From contig NZ_MUNP01000030.1 in the NCBI RefSeq assembly GCF_002001105.1, forward strand, positions 1 through 64,000: a DNA stretch of 64,000 bases. Direction: 5' to 3'. Below the pieces are notes generated by a model. It was given only the letters and a program-made list of their open reading frames with translations. It did no database searches and had not been told where the DNA came from. Every line of letters starts with the position of its first letter. Within the stretch, counting starts at the first letter, position 1. The DNA comes from Rhodanobacter sp. C06 (GTDB lineage: Bacteria > Pseudomonadota > Gammaproteobacteria > Xanthomonadales > Rhodanobacteraceae). Below, piece by piece: positions 17,924-26,790 of this stretch. A program made the translations under genes and the position numbers.

Positions 17924-18757
17924 TTGGATTCTCGCATTGCCACTACTGCGTCGACATCGACGTCGGGGCCGTTCAGTGCGCTTGGCGCGTATCGGTCGCT
18001 GACGATCGAGTTGGCCAAACGTGATGTGCTGGGGCGATATCGTGGCGCCAGTTTCGGGCTGTTGTGGTCGCTGATCAGCCCGTTCCTGATGCTGATGGTG
18101 TATTCGTTCGCATTCGGCTTCGTGATGAAGTCGCGCTGGCCGCAAGGCGAGCACGGGCATGCGCACTATTCGGTGATCCTGTTCGTCGGGCTCATCGTGC
18201 ACGGTTTTTTCGCGGAGTGCCTCAACCGATCCCCAGTCCTGATCACCAGTAACGCGAATTTCGTCAAGCGAGTGATCTTTCCGCTGGAAATCCTGCCTTG
18301 GCCGATGGTGGCTTCGGCGTTGTTCCACACGTTGATGAACTTCGTGGTGTTCCTGTTGCTGCACGCGGTGCTGGACCACGCCTTGGCGTGGACCACGATC
18401 TTTCTGCCGCTGGTACTGCTGCCCCTGGTGCTGCTGACGCTGGGAGTGTCGTGGTTTCTCGCGGCCATCGGAGTCTATCTGCGCGATGTAAACCAGATCA
18501 CCGGCGTGCTGGCAACCGCCATGCTGTTCCTGTCCACGGCGATGTTTCCGATCGATGCGCTGCCGCCGCAATACCGTTGGCTGCTGATCGCCAATCCGCT
18601 TACCTTCATCATCGACCAGGCGCGTGCCGTGGCGCTGTGGGGGCAATTACCCGATTGGGTCGGGCTGGGCATTTATACCGGCTGTGCGCTCGTGATGGTT
18701 TATCTGGGGTACGGCGTGTTCCGCCTGACCCGGCGGGGGTTTGCCGATGTCATCTGA
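17924..18757 (+). CDS. wzm: ABC-2 type polysaccharide export permease (Wzm)
   Basis: A 277-residue inner-membrane permease with about six helices. The N-terminal RDVLGRYRGASFGLLWSLIS is the classic Wzm/TagG cytoplasmic motif before the first helix, and the late GVYLRDVNQITGV is also typical. With Wzt it would move undecaprenyl-PP-linked O-polysaccharide to the periplasmic face. Translation appears to start at TTG 17924, preceded by a G-rich box; no ATG fits near the conserved N-terminus. It overlaps wzt by 11 bases. Confidence 0.92.
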   Translation: MDSRIATTASTSTSGPFSALGAYRSLTIELAKRDVLGRYRGASFGLLWSLISPFLMLMVYSFAFGFVMKSRWPQGEHGHAHYSVILFVGLIVHGFFAECLNRSPVLITSNANFVKRVIFPLEILPWPMVASALFHTLMNFVVFLLLHAVLDHALAWTTIFLPLVLLPLVLLTLGVSWFLAAIGVYLRDVNQITGVLATAMLFLSTAMFPIDALPPQYRWLLIANPLTFIIDQARAVALWGQLPDWVGLGIYTGCALVMVYLGYGVFRLTRRGFADVI

Positions 18758-20162
18758 GTTGGCCATCCGCATCGAGGGGCTGAGCAAGTCGTTCCCCATC
18801 TATGACCAGCCGATGCACCGGCTCTATCAGATGTTGTCGCCGCGCAAGCACAAACAGCGCTGGTACCGGCAATTCCAGGCGCTGAACGGCATCGACCTGA
18901 GCGTGCGCAAGGGCGAAACACTTGGCGTTGTCGGACGCAATGGTTCGGGAAAATCCACGTTGCTGCAGGTCATCTGCGGCACCCTGACGCCTTCCGCGGG
19001 CGAGGTACAGGTCAACGGGCGCATCGCCGCCTTGCTGGAACTGGGGGCGGGCTTCAATCCCGAATTCACGGGTCGCGAGAACGTGTTCCTGTACGGCACC
19101 GTGCTCGGGTTGACCCGGCAGCAGGTGCAGGAGCGGTTCGACGAGATCGCCGCGTTCGCGGATATCGGCGAATTCATCGAGCAGCCCGTCAAGAACTACT
19201 CCAGCGGCATGTACGTGCGACTTGCGTTCGCGGTGGCCATCAACGTGACCCCCGACATCCTGGTCGTGGACGAGGCATTGTCAGTGGGGGACGAGGCGTT
19301 CCAGCGCAAATGCTTCGCGCGCATCAATCGCATCCGCGACGACGGCGCTACGGTGCTGTTCGTTTCGCATTCCGCCGGCATCGTCACGCAACTGTGTGAT
19401 CGCGCGGTGCTGCTGGAGCGTGGCGAGCTGCTGTCGAACGGGTCACCCAAGTTCGTGGTGTCCCGTTATCACAAGATGCTTTACGCACCGCTGGATCGGC
19501 TCGAGGCGATCCGGGAAGCCATCCGCATGGAGAAGGAGGGGTCGGATCGACCCGTTTCCGCGACCTTGCCGAGTCTGTCGGCAACCGACCGGGAAGATGC
19601 GAAGCTGGTGTCTGACGCTGGCCGCACTTCGACGGCGTCATCGGGATCAGCGTCGCGCGGCTGGTATGACGATGGCCTGGTGCCGAAGAGTACGGTGCGC
19701 TACGACACCCGTGGCGCGCGGATCGCCGCACCGCACATCGAAACACCCGACGGGCGCAAGGTGAATGTGCTGCACGCGGGTGACGAGTACGTTTATGTCT
19801 TCCAGGTGCATTTCCAGGAAAGCGTCGGTGGCGTGCGTTTCGGCATGCTGATCAAGACACTGACCGGCCTCGAACTGGGTGGCGCGGCCAGCAGCCTGCC
19901 GCAGGACTCCCTGGCACTGGTCGAGGCCGGTCGCACCGTCGAGGCGCGCTTCCGCTTCCGCTGCCTTCTGGATGGAGGCACCTATTTCTGCAATGCGGGA
20001 GTGTTGGCGCGGATCGCGGAAGAGGAGACCTACATCGATCGCCTGATCGATGCGGCGATGTTTCGTGTCATGCCACAGCCGGAGCGCCTGGCCACGGGCT
20101 ATGTCGATTTCTGTGTCAGTCCGGATATCGCCGTGGTGGACGCTGGCAAGGTGAGCGCATGA
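18747..20162 (+). CDS. wzt: ABC polysaccharide export ATPase with C-terminal glycan-binding domain (Wzt)
   Basis: A 471-residue protein. The ABC ATPase spans about residues 1-245, with Walker A GRNGSGKST at 63-71, signature YSSGMYVRLAFA near 151 and Walker B ILVVDEALSVGDE near 171. A linker of about 70 residues rich in Ser/Thr/Asp leads to a C-terminal Wzt_C-like beta domain (about 310-460: NVLHAGDEYVYVFQVHF, GMLIKTLTGLELGGA). In E. coli O9a the equivalent domain binds the capped non-reducing end of the O-antigen, so this system probably exports a capped chain. ATG 18747 was chosen over TTG 18741. Confidence 0.92.
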   Translation: MSSELAIRIEGLSKSFPIYDQPMHRLYQMLSPRKHKQRWYRQFQALNGIDLSVRKGETLGVVGRNGSGKSTLLQVICGTLTPSAGEVQVNGRIAALLELGAGFNPEFTGRENVFLYGTVLGLTRQQVQERFDEIAAFADIGEFIEQPVKNYSSGMYVRLAFAVAINVTPDILVVDEALSVGDEAFQRKCFARINRIRDDGATVLFVSHSAGIVTQLCDRAVLLERGELLSNGSPKFVVSRYHKMLYAPLDRLEAIREAIRMEKEGSDRPVSATLPSLSATDREDAKLVSDAGRTSTASSGSASRGWYDDGLVPKSTVRYDTRGARIAAPHIETPDGRKVNVLHAGDEYVYVFQVHFQESVGGVRFGMLIKTLTGLELGGAASSLPQDSLALVEAGRTVEARFRFRCLLDGGTYFCNAGVLARIAEEETYIDRLIDAAMFRVMPQPERLATGYVDFCVSPDIAVVDAGKVSA

Positions 20163-23100
20163 AGCAAGCAGGGCGTGAAGGCAGGCAGGCGCTGCTGGTT
20201 GCAGGAATGCATCGCAGTGGAACATCCGCATTGACCAGGGTGCTCGATTTGCACGGGGTGTCTCTCGGCTCGGAGCTCCTGGAGGCGGCCGCCGACAACC
20301 AGGCGGGGTTCTGGGAAAATCGGCGTGTGGTGGATTTTCACGAACGCCTGCTCGGCGTGCTGGGCTCGAGCTGGGACGATCCGCGCGAACTGCGCCACGA
20401 TTGGGTTGACGTGGCGGTATCCGCCGGCCACCTCGACGAACTGGTCGAGTTGCTGGACAGCGAGTTTGGCGACGCAGACATCTGGGCAGTCAAGGACCCC
20501 CGCCTGTGTCGAGTGTTGCCGCTGTGGCGGATGGCCCTTGATCGTCTGCAAATCGCACCGAAACTGATTTTCAGCCTTCGCGATCCCGGCGAGGTGGTCG
20601 GCTCACTCAGGCAGCGCAACGGCTTGTCCGCGGCGACGGGGGCACTGTTGTGGCTGCGGCATCTGGCGGAACCCGTGCAGGCATCGCTCGATTTGCCGCA
20701 TTGTGCGATCGGTTATCACGAATTGCTGGACGATTGGCGTGGCTGCATGGCGCGCCTTGCTTCGACCCTGGGGATTGTCTGGCCGGTGTCGTCGTCCGAA
20801 TGTGCGGCTGCGGTGGATGGGCATTTGCGAAGCGATCTGCGCCACCAGGAAGCGGCGTCGACGCGGGAACTGCTTCCTGCGGCATGGCGCGAGTTGCTGC
20901 TGAACGTGCATGCCGAGGCTCAGGCCGTGGCACGGGATGGCGGGGACTGGGGCGTTTTTGCAGCGACGCTGCAAGGTGCATTGGATCAGTTCGCGTTTGC
21001 ACGGCCGCTCATCGCCGATCTGCAGCCCGCTTCCGTTGGGGAGCGGCTGCGCGAGCGGCTTGCAGAAACGGATCGTGCCAAGGCGGCCTATCAGGCGGAA
21101 GCCGCGCGCCTGTTCGCCGCGAGTGCCGAGGCGCAACAGCAGACAATGGAGGCGGAGCACAGATGTCTGGAGGCGGAGCGCAAACAGCAAGAGACGGAGC
21201 ATGCGCTGGAAATTGCCCGCATCAAGCAGGTCGAGGCGCAGGGTGAGATCGTCAAGCGCAACGCCCGGATTGCCGCACTTGAGCAGGTGAAGGCCGAGCT
21301 GGAACAGATCAAGGCCAGTCGTTCCTGGCGCTGGACGCGGCCGCTCCGCTTCGTGTTGCGCACGTTGCGCCACCGTGGCATCAGCCAGGAGGATCGGCGC
21401 CGATTAGGCTGGCGACAACCCGCTCATGGCATCGTGTCGGCCGGCATGCCCGCGACCGGCTCGGCGTCTGCGGTGCAGACCCCATCGTCGCAGCTCGACC
21501 CAGTGACGAACGGCGTGGCGGCGGGCTCTGTATCCTCGCCGGATATCCAGCTCGCACCGCAGGTGCCGAACCAGCGTGATTTCTTCCTGTGGGCGGTCAT
21601 CGACTGGCATTTCCGCATCCAGCGGCCGCAGCACCTGGCGCGCGAACTGGCCGCGGCCGGGCATCGGGTGTTCTACGTCTCGAACAATTTCATCGATCGC
21701 GCAGAGCCTGGCTTCAGTGTCGAAGCCCTGGATACCGATGGCCGTCTCTTCCAGGTGCACATGCACCTCGCTGGCAGTCCGGTCATCTACCATGCGGCTC
21801 CGGACGAAACGCAACGCGAGCAACTGCGTGCGGGCATCGGCCTGCTGCTGGCCTGGACGCGCAGCCGCTCCTGCGCCTCGCTGGTGCAGCATCCGTACTG
21901 GCTGGAAACGGCCCGGGTACTACCGAACCAGCGCCTGGTCTACGATTGCATGGATCATCACGGCGGCTTCGCCGACAACACGCAGGACGTGCTGGCGCGC
22001 GAGAACGAGCTGATGCGAGTCGCCGATCTGCTGGTGGTGACCTCCGACTGGTTGCAGCGCGAAGCGGAGCACCACAACCCGCACAGCCTGATGGTGCGCA
22101 ACGCCTGCCAATACGAACACTTCTGCCGGCAACCGGCGGAGGTGTTTCGCGATTCCCGTGGCCGCCGGGTGATCGGCTACTACGGCGCGATCGCCGAGTG
22201 GTTCGACCTGGATCTGCTGGAGAAGGTGGCACGCAGCCATCGGGATTGCCTCGTGCTCATGGTGGGCGCCGACACGTGCGGCGCGCAGCAGCGGCTGCAG
22301 CATCTGGACAACGTCGAGTTCACCGGCGAGGTGGCTTACGCCAGGCTGCCGTATTACCTCTACGGTTTCGACGTCTGCCTGCTGCCGTTCCAGGTCATTC
22401 CGCTCACTCTCGCCACCAACCCGGTGAAGGTCTACGAATACCTGAGCGCCGGCAAGGACGTGGTCTCGATCGAGCTGCCTGAAATCAAGCAGTTCGGCGA
22501 CCTGGCGCGCACCGGTACCGACCATGACGGCTTCCTTTCAGCGCTGGATACGACGCTGCGCGCGCCTGCCGACCCGCAGCTCGTCGCGCGCAGGCGGGAG
22601 TTCGCCGCCGAACAGACCTGGGCGCACCGCGTGCGCGACTTGGCCCAGGGCGTCGATGCGCTGCCGCAGCCCAAGGTCAGCGTGGTCGTGGTGACCTACA
22701 ACAATCTCGACCTTACCAAGGTCTGCCTCGATAGCCTCGACCGCTACAGCGATTACCCCAACCTCGAGTTGATCGTGGTCGACAACGCCTCGGCAGACGA
22801 GACACCCGCGTACCTGCGTGCCTGGGAGGCAGCCGGCAGTAACCGGCATGTCATCCTCAATCCGGACAATCGCGGCTTTGCCGCCGCCAACAACCAGGGC
22901 CTGGCCGCTGCCACGGGCGAGTACCTGGTGATGCTCAACAACGATACCCACGTCACGCCCGGCTGGGTGGCCACCCTGGTGGGCCACCTGCAACGCACGC
23001 CGACGCTGGGCATGCTGGGTCCGGTCACCAACAACATCGGCAACGAGGCACGCATAGACATCCGCTACAACGACATGGAGCAGATGCTGCAGGCCGCCGC

Positions 23101-23431
23101 CGACTACACGGCGCGCCATGCGGGCCAACTCACGACACTGCACACGGCGGCGTTCTTCTGCGTGGCGATGCCGCGCGGTGTCTACGAAAAGGTGGGGGAG
23201 CTGGACGAAGCTTTCGGCATCGGCATGTTCGAGGACGACGACTACTGCCGCCGCGTGCAGCAGGCCGGCTGGAGCATTGCCTGCGCCGACGACGTGTTCA
23301 TCCATCACCACCTGTCCGCCTCGTTCAACAAGATCAAGCAGGAAAAGCGCCAGGCGATGTTCGAGCAGAACAAGGCGATCTACGAGGCGAAGTGGGGCAC
23401 GTGGGAGCCGCACAGGTACCGGCAGTCGTAG
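20159..23431 (+). CDS. Sulfotransferase-like / coiled-coil / GT4-like / GT2 fusion protein
   Basis: A 1090-residue cytoplasmic multidomain protein. Residues 10-260 look like a sulfotransferase: 5' phosphosulfate loop GMHRSGTSALTRVL at 16-29 and 3'-phosphate motif FSLRDPGEVVGSLRQRN near 138. Residues about 294-388 form a charged coiled coil ending in SRSWRWTRPLR, a motif often preceding glycosyltransferase domains. Residues 474-830 resemble a GT4-type enzyme (RIQRPQHLARELAAAGHRV...NPVKVYEYLSAGKDVV). Residues 838-1070 are a GT2 (SVVVVTYNNLDLTKVCLDSL, VMLNNDTHVTPGW, FEDDDYCRRVQQAGW). It overlaps wzt by four bases. Its place after wzt is the place of WbdD in E. coli O9a. Confidence 0.8.
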   Translation: MKQAGREGRQALLVAGMHRSGTSALTRVLDLHGVSLGSELLEAAADNQAGFWENRRVVDFHERLLGVLGSSWDDPRELRHDWVDVAVSAGHLDELVELLDSEFGDADIWAVKDPRLCRVLPLWRMALDRLQIAPKLIFSLRDPGEVVGSLRQRNGLSAATGALLWLRHLAEPVQASLDLPHCAIGYHELLDDWRGCMARLASTLGIVWPVSSSECAAAVDGHLRSDLRHQEAASTRELLPAAWRELLLNVHAEAQAVARDGGDWGVFAATLQGALDQFAFARPLIADLQPASVGERLRERLAETDRAKAAYQAEAARLFAASAEAQQQTMEAEHRCLEAERKQQETEHALEIARIKQVEAQGEIVKRNARIAALEQVKAELEQIKASRSWRWTRPLRFVLRTLRHRGISQEDRRRLGWRQPAHGIVSAGMPATGSASAVQTPSSQLDPVTNGVAAGSVSSPDIQLAPQVPNQRDFFLWAVIDWHFRIQRPQHLARELAAAGHRVFYVSNNFIDRAEPGFSVEALDTDGRLFQVHMHLAGSPVIYHAAPDETQREQLRAGIGLLLAWTRSRSCASLVQHPYWLETARVLPNQRLVYDCMDHHGGFADNTQDVLARENELMRVADLLVVTSDWLQREAEHHNPHSLMVRNACQYEHFCRQPAEVFRDSRGRRVIGYYGAIAEWFDLDLLEKVARSHRDCLVLMVGADTCGAQQRLQHLDNVEFTGEVAYARLPYYLYGFDVCLLPFQVIPLTLATNPVKVYEYLSAGKDVVSIELPEIKQFGDLARTGTDHDGFLSALDTTLRAPADPQLVARRREFAAEQTWAHRVRDLAQGVDALPQPKVSVVVVTYNNLDLTKVCLDSLDRYSDYPNLELIVVDNASADETPAYLRAWEAAGSNRHVILNPDNRGFAAANNQGLAAATGEYLVMLNNDTHVTPGWVATLVGHLQRTPTLGMLGPVTNNIGNEARIDIRYNDMEQMLQAAADYTARHAGQLTTLHTAAFFCVAMPRGVYEKVGELDEAFGIGMFEDDDYCRRVQQAGWSIACADDVFIHHHLSASFNKIKQEKRQAMFEQNKAIYEAKWGTWEPHRYRQS

Positions 23432-23480
23432 ACCGGTACGCTCCGCGGGCAGATTGGAAAGTCAATGGTTGGATTCTGGT

Positions 23481-23501
23481 GCCCGGCATGATCTGCCGGG
23501 C
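23481..23501. other. Intergenic hairpin
   Basis: A perfect 8-bp stem GCCCGGCA/TGCCGGGC with a 5-base loop lies just before the membrane-protein gene at 23522. It is followed by AAAGCG rather than T-residues, so it is more likely a transcript-folding or partial-attenuation element than a strong terminator. Confidence 0.35.
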
Positions 23502-23521
23502 AAAGCGCATGGGGTAGCCGA

Positions 23522-26410
23522 ATGATCGGTTTTGCGAAGATGCAGGAAACTCACCTGCGCGTGATGTCGTGGTCCCTGCTCTGGCTCGGTTGTGCTTTGG
23601 TAGTAGTGGGCTTCGTGACCAACAGCATGTGGAACAACGTGCCGTGGGCCGAAGCCGTCTTGCTGGGCGGACTGGGCTTGGCGGCCGCCTTGATAGCATG
23701 GGCCTTGAAGCGCCTGACGGGTGCAGCGTTGGCCACGTCGACCGCACTGGTGTGGCTGCTGGCGCTGGTCTACTACGCCGGGTTTGCTTCCTTCGCTGCC
23801 GTGGCTCTGCTCGCGGTGGCGAGCTTGGCGCTGGGCAGCCTGTTCATTCCGGCGGACTGGCCGGCACGAGGCACGCTGTCGATCCTTGCGGGACTGGCGC
23901 TGATCAGCGGGGTGGTGGGTTGGCTGTTGCCTTTTCCGGTGCATGGACGCGCGGCGTACTGCATCGTGTTGCTGGCCATGATCCTTGTGCGCTGGCGCGT
24001 CATTGGCGAGGTGCTGAGACCGATGCCGCAGGCATGGCGCGCGGCGGTTGCCGCGGCTCCCGTCGGCATGTGGCTGGCGGTGATGGGCACGGGCATCGCC
24101 ACGACCTGCGCGTGGATGCCCACCGTGCACTTCGACGACCTGGCCGGACATCTGGCGCTGCCTTCGCAACTCGTCAGTCTCGGCTACTACAAAATGGACG
24201 CGGCCTCTCAGGTATGGGCCGTGACTGCTTGGGCGTCAGATGTCCTGCAAGGGGTGGCTTGGTTGGTGGCGGGGCGCGAGTCACGCGGCATGCTGGACGC
24301 GTTCTGGTTGCTGCTTGGCTTGGCGCTAATGTGGCGCCTGTGTGAGGCGCTCGATTTGCCGCCGTGGTTGCGCTGTCTGGCCGTGGCACTGTATGCCAGC
24401 CTGCCGCTGACAGTGGGTGCGATGACGGGTATGCAGACCGAGGGGCCGACCACCGCGTTGGTCGCAGGCATCGCGTTGCTGATCCAGCGCTCGTCGAAGC
24501 CTGATCGACGCCAGTTGCTGGCGTTTGCCGTGCTGTTCGGCCTGTTGCTGGCGATGAAGGTCAGCAATCTCATGATTGCCGGTCCGTTGGGGCTGTGGCT
24601 GCTTTGCCGCTGGCGCGCGCGCCTGCCATGGTCGACGTTGCCGGTCGCGCTGTTGTTGCTGCTGCTGGTCGCGGGTTCGAGCTACACCTACGGCTGGCTG
24701 CTGACGGGCAACCCGGTGCTGCCGGTATTCAACGCCATATTCCGCTCGCCTTATTACACGCCGACCAATTTCCATGATGATCACTGGGATGCGGGCTTCC
24801 ACTGGAACATCGTGTGGAATCTCGTGTTCCACACCTCGCGTTACGTCGAGGGTGGCGACGGCACGGCCGGTTTCGTGCTCATTGCACTGGGCGGCAGTCT
24901 GCTGGTGGCGCTGTTCCATCGGCGCTCGCGCCCACTTGCCCTGGTGGCGCTCGGGTCTTTTCTGTTGCCGCTCTCCCAGATCCAGTACCTGCGCTATGCG
25001 CACCAGGCACTGGTGCTGATGATTCCCGCGATGCTTTGCGGCATGTCGGTATTGGTGCAAGACGCGCAGCGACGGCGCTGGGTCGCAGGCGTTCTTGGCG
25101 CATTGATCCTGACCAACCTGGTTTTCGTGCCGACCGCAGATTGGCAGCTCAGGCATGGCGAGCTTGGTCAATTCCTGACTCAGTCAAGGCGCGAATTCAT
25201 GGAGCACTATGCACCCATTGAACGCGTGATCGAGCTCGTCGACAACCGCTACGGGGCGACGGCGCGGGTATTGATCACCTCTGACACGATGCCTTTCGCG
25301 GCCGGTTTCGCTGGACGGGCTTACGTTGTCGGATGGTACGACCAGGAGCTAGGTGGCAAGGCGGCGCGAGCCAACCAAGATGCTACAGGGAATACATGGA
25401 CGCGGTTGCTGAACGAGATCGGAGTAAATCTCTTGGTGCTGAAATCAGGACAGGTGTCGACTGCGCTTGCCTCGGCGTTGGCAACTGCGCATGGTCGCTT
25501 GGTGCTCCAGGAGGGGGATCTTCAACTCTGGGAGATCGGGCGAGCCGTCACTGGCTTTCTCCAGCCCGGGCCACCCGATACGGTGAGTGTGAAGTTCGAC
25601 GTATCCACGCTACCTGATGGCCCGACGCTCGCGAAGACAGAGTTGGTGCTGGATTGCCAGCCGCAAGCGGCGCCGATAGCTTTGTCGTGGAGCATGACGC
25701 GGCAGGGCGCTGAACCATGGTCGTACTACCGCTGGGCAAACTGCCTCCCCGATGGCGTCGCGCGAGTCGCCACCGATTTCGCCGTTCCGCAAGCGATTGA
25801 TGGTCTTGCGATCTCCGCCCGCTCGGCGACGTCGACTCCGATGAAACTGAGCCTGGCTTCCGCCGGGCTGGATGCACGTCCGGATTTCGGGGCACATCGC
25901 GATCTGGCGCGTCGAATGCGGCAAGATCTAGCGTCCAATTTGGCGCGCTGGGTCGATCCGAGAACCGCGAAATCGGTTCAGCATGCCGGGTTCACGTTGA
26001 GGCCGCCTGCACACGGCGTGGCCGTAGGCTTCGACACGAAAAAGTCGCCATCCCGTGCCGGTTTCGTCCAGGCCACGCTGGAACTGGGTTGCCGTTATGC
26101 GCCTACTCCGATCGTGGTGGGCTGGAAAACCGTCGAGGAAGGCGGGGTGCCGGAGCTGCACTACGCATGGGCGCAATGCGGCCGCAATGGCGTGGCGCAT
26201 GCATCCTTCGACACCAAGGTCAAGCGCCGCCTGACTTCGTTCACGGTGACCGCCGTGCCAGCGCAAGGCGCGGACATGGATCTGCGACTGGTGGGCGCCG
26301 ATTCAAGCTATGTCACCAACAAGGGTTTTCGAGGCGTCGTCAATCGCAAACGCATCAAGTTCGCTCAATGGCTGATGCCCGCGCCCGGGATGGTGAGGGT
26401 CGAACCATGA
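23522..26410 (+). CDS. Large GT-C-like polytopic membrane protein
   Basis: A 962-residue inner-membrane protein. The first about 530 residues contain a dozen or more hydrophobic helices. The stretch HFDDLAGHLALPSQLVSLGYY in the first large periplasmic loop has the paired acidic residues seen in GT-C lipid-sugar glycosyltransferases. The C-terminal about 400 residues are soluble, and two segments look similar to one another (LDCQPQAAPIALSWSM...YRWANC and LGCRYAPTPIVVGWKT...YAWAQC), suggesting a duplicated beta domain. The acceptor and donor are unknown. ATG 23522 with a GGGG box; ATG 23540 is possible. Its stop overlaps the GtrA gene (ATGA). Confidence 0.6.
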   Translation: MIGFAKMQETHLRVMSWSLLWLGCALVVVGFVTNSMWNNVPWAEAVLLGGLGLAAALIAWALKRLTGAALATSTALVWLLALVYYAGFASFAAVALLAVASLALGSLFIPADWPARGTLSILAGLALISGVVGWLLPFPVHGRAAYCIVLLAMILVRWRVIGEVLRPMPQAWRAAVAAAPVGMWLAVMGTGIATTCAWMPTVHFDDLAGHLALPSQLVSLGYYKMDAASQVWAVTAWASDVLQGVAWLVAGRESRGMLDAFWLLLGLALMWRLCEALDLPPWLRCLAVALYASLPLTVGAMTGMQTEGPTTALVAGIALLIQRSSKPDRRQLLAFAVLFGLLLAMKVSNLMIAGPLGLWLLCRWRARLPWSTLPVALLLLLLVAGSSYTYGWLLTGNPVLPVFNAIFRSPYYTPTNFHDDHWDAGFHWNIVWNLVFHTSRYVEGGDGTAGFVLIALGGSLLVALFHRRSRPLALVALGSFLLPLSQIQYLRYAHQALVLMIPAMLCGMSVLVQDAQRRRWVAGVLGALILTNLVFVPTADWQLRHGELGQFLTQSRREFMEHYAPIERVIELVDNRYGATARVLITSDTMPFAAGFAGRAYVVGWYDQELGGKAARANQDATGNTWTRLLNEIGVNLLVLKSGQVSTALASALATAHGRLVLQEGDLQLWEIGRAVTGFLQPGPPDTVSVKFDVSTLPDGPTLAKTELVLDCQPQAAPIALSWSMTRQGAEPWSYYRWANCLPDGVARVATDFAVPQAIDGLAISARSATSTPMKLSLASAGLDARPDFGAHRDLARRMRQDLASNLARWVDPRTAKSVQHAGFTLRPPAHGVAVGFDTKKSPSRAGFVQATLELGCRYAPTPIVVGWKTVEEGGVPELHYAWAQCGRNGVAHASFDTKVKRRLTSFTVTAVPAQGADMDLRLVGADSSYVTNKGFRGVVNRKRIKFAQWLMPAPGMVRVEP

Positions 26411-26790
26411 GCATCGCGCGCCAAGGGATCAGCTTCCTGCTCGTGGGGGCATGCTTGGTCGCTGCCGACTGGGCGGTGTTCGTGATGTTGACGGCGCTGG
26501 GCGTTGGGCCACCAGAAGCCAATGTTGCGGGGCGCATCGCAGGCGCCTTACTGGGGTTTTGGGCAAATGGAAGAATAACGTTCGGAGCCGACAGATCCTC
26601 CAAGCTTGGGCGCAGACATTTCGCCAAGTTCGCCGCTTCATGGTTGGTGGTAACTTTGCTGAGCACTTATTTTGTGACCATCGTGGCCGATTATCTTGGC
26701 CTGAAGATGGCATGGTTGGCCAAGCCCATTGTTGAAGGAGTGTTGGCTATGTTGACTTTCTTCATTTCACGCCATTGGGTGTATCGATGA
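26407..26790 (+). CDS. GtrA family membrane protein
   Basis: A 127-residue protein with four helices and the GtrA pattern: FLLVGACLVAADWAVFVML, VAGRIAGALLGFWANGRITF, a basic loop, and LTFFISRHWVYR at the end. GtrA proteins are thought to flip polyprenol-phosphate-linked sugars across the inner membrane for periplasmic O-antigen modification. It is coupled by four-base overlaps to the large membrane protein before it and the glycosyltransferase after it, giving a flippase / lipid-sugar synthase / GT-C module. Confidence 0.88.
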   Translation: MSIARQGISFLLVGACLVAADWAVFVMLTALGVGPPEANVAGRIAGALLGFWANGRITFGADRSSKLGRRHFAKFAASWLVVTLLSTYFVTIVADYLGLKMAWLAKPIVEGVLAMLTFFISRHWVYR

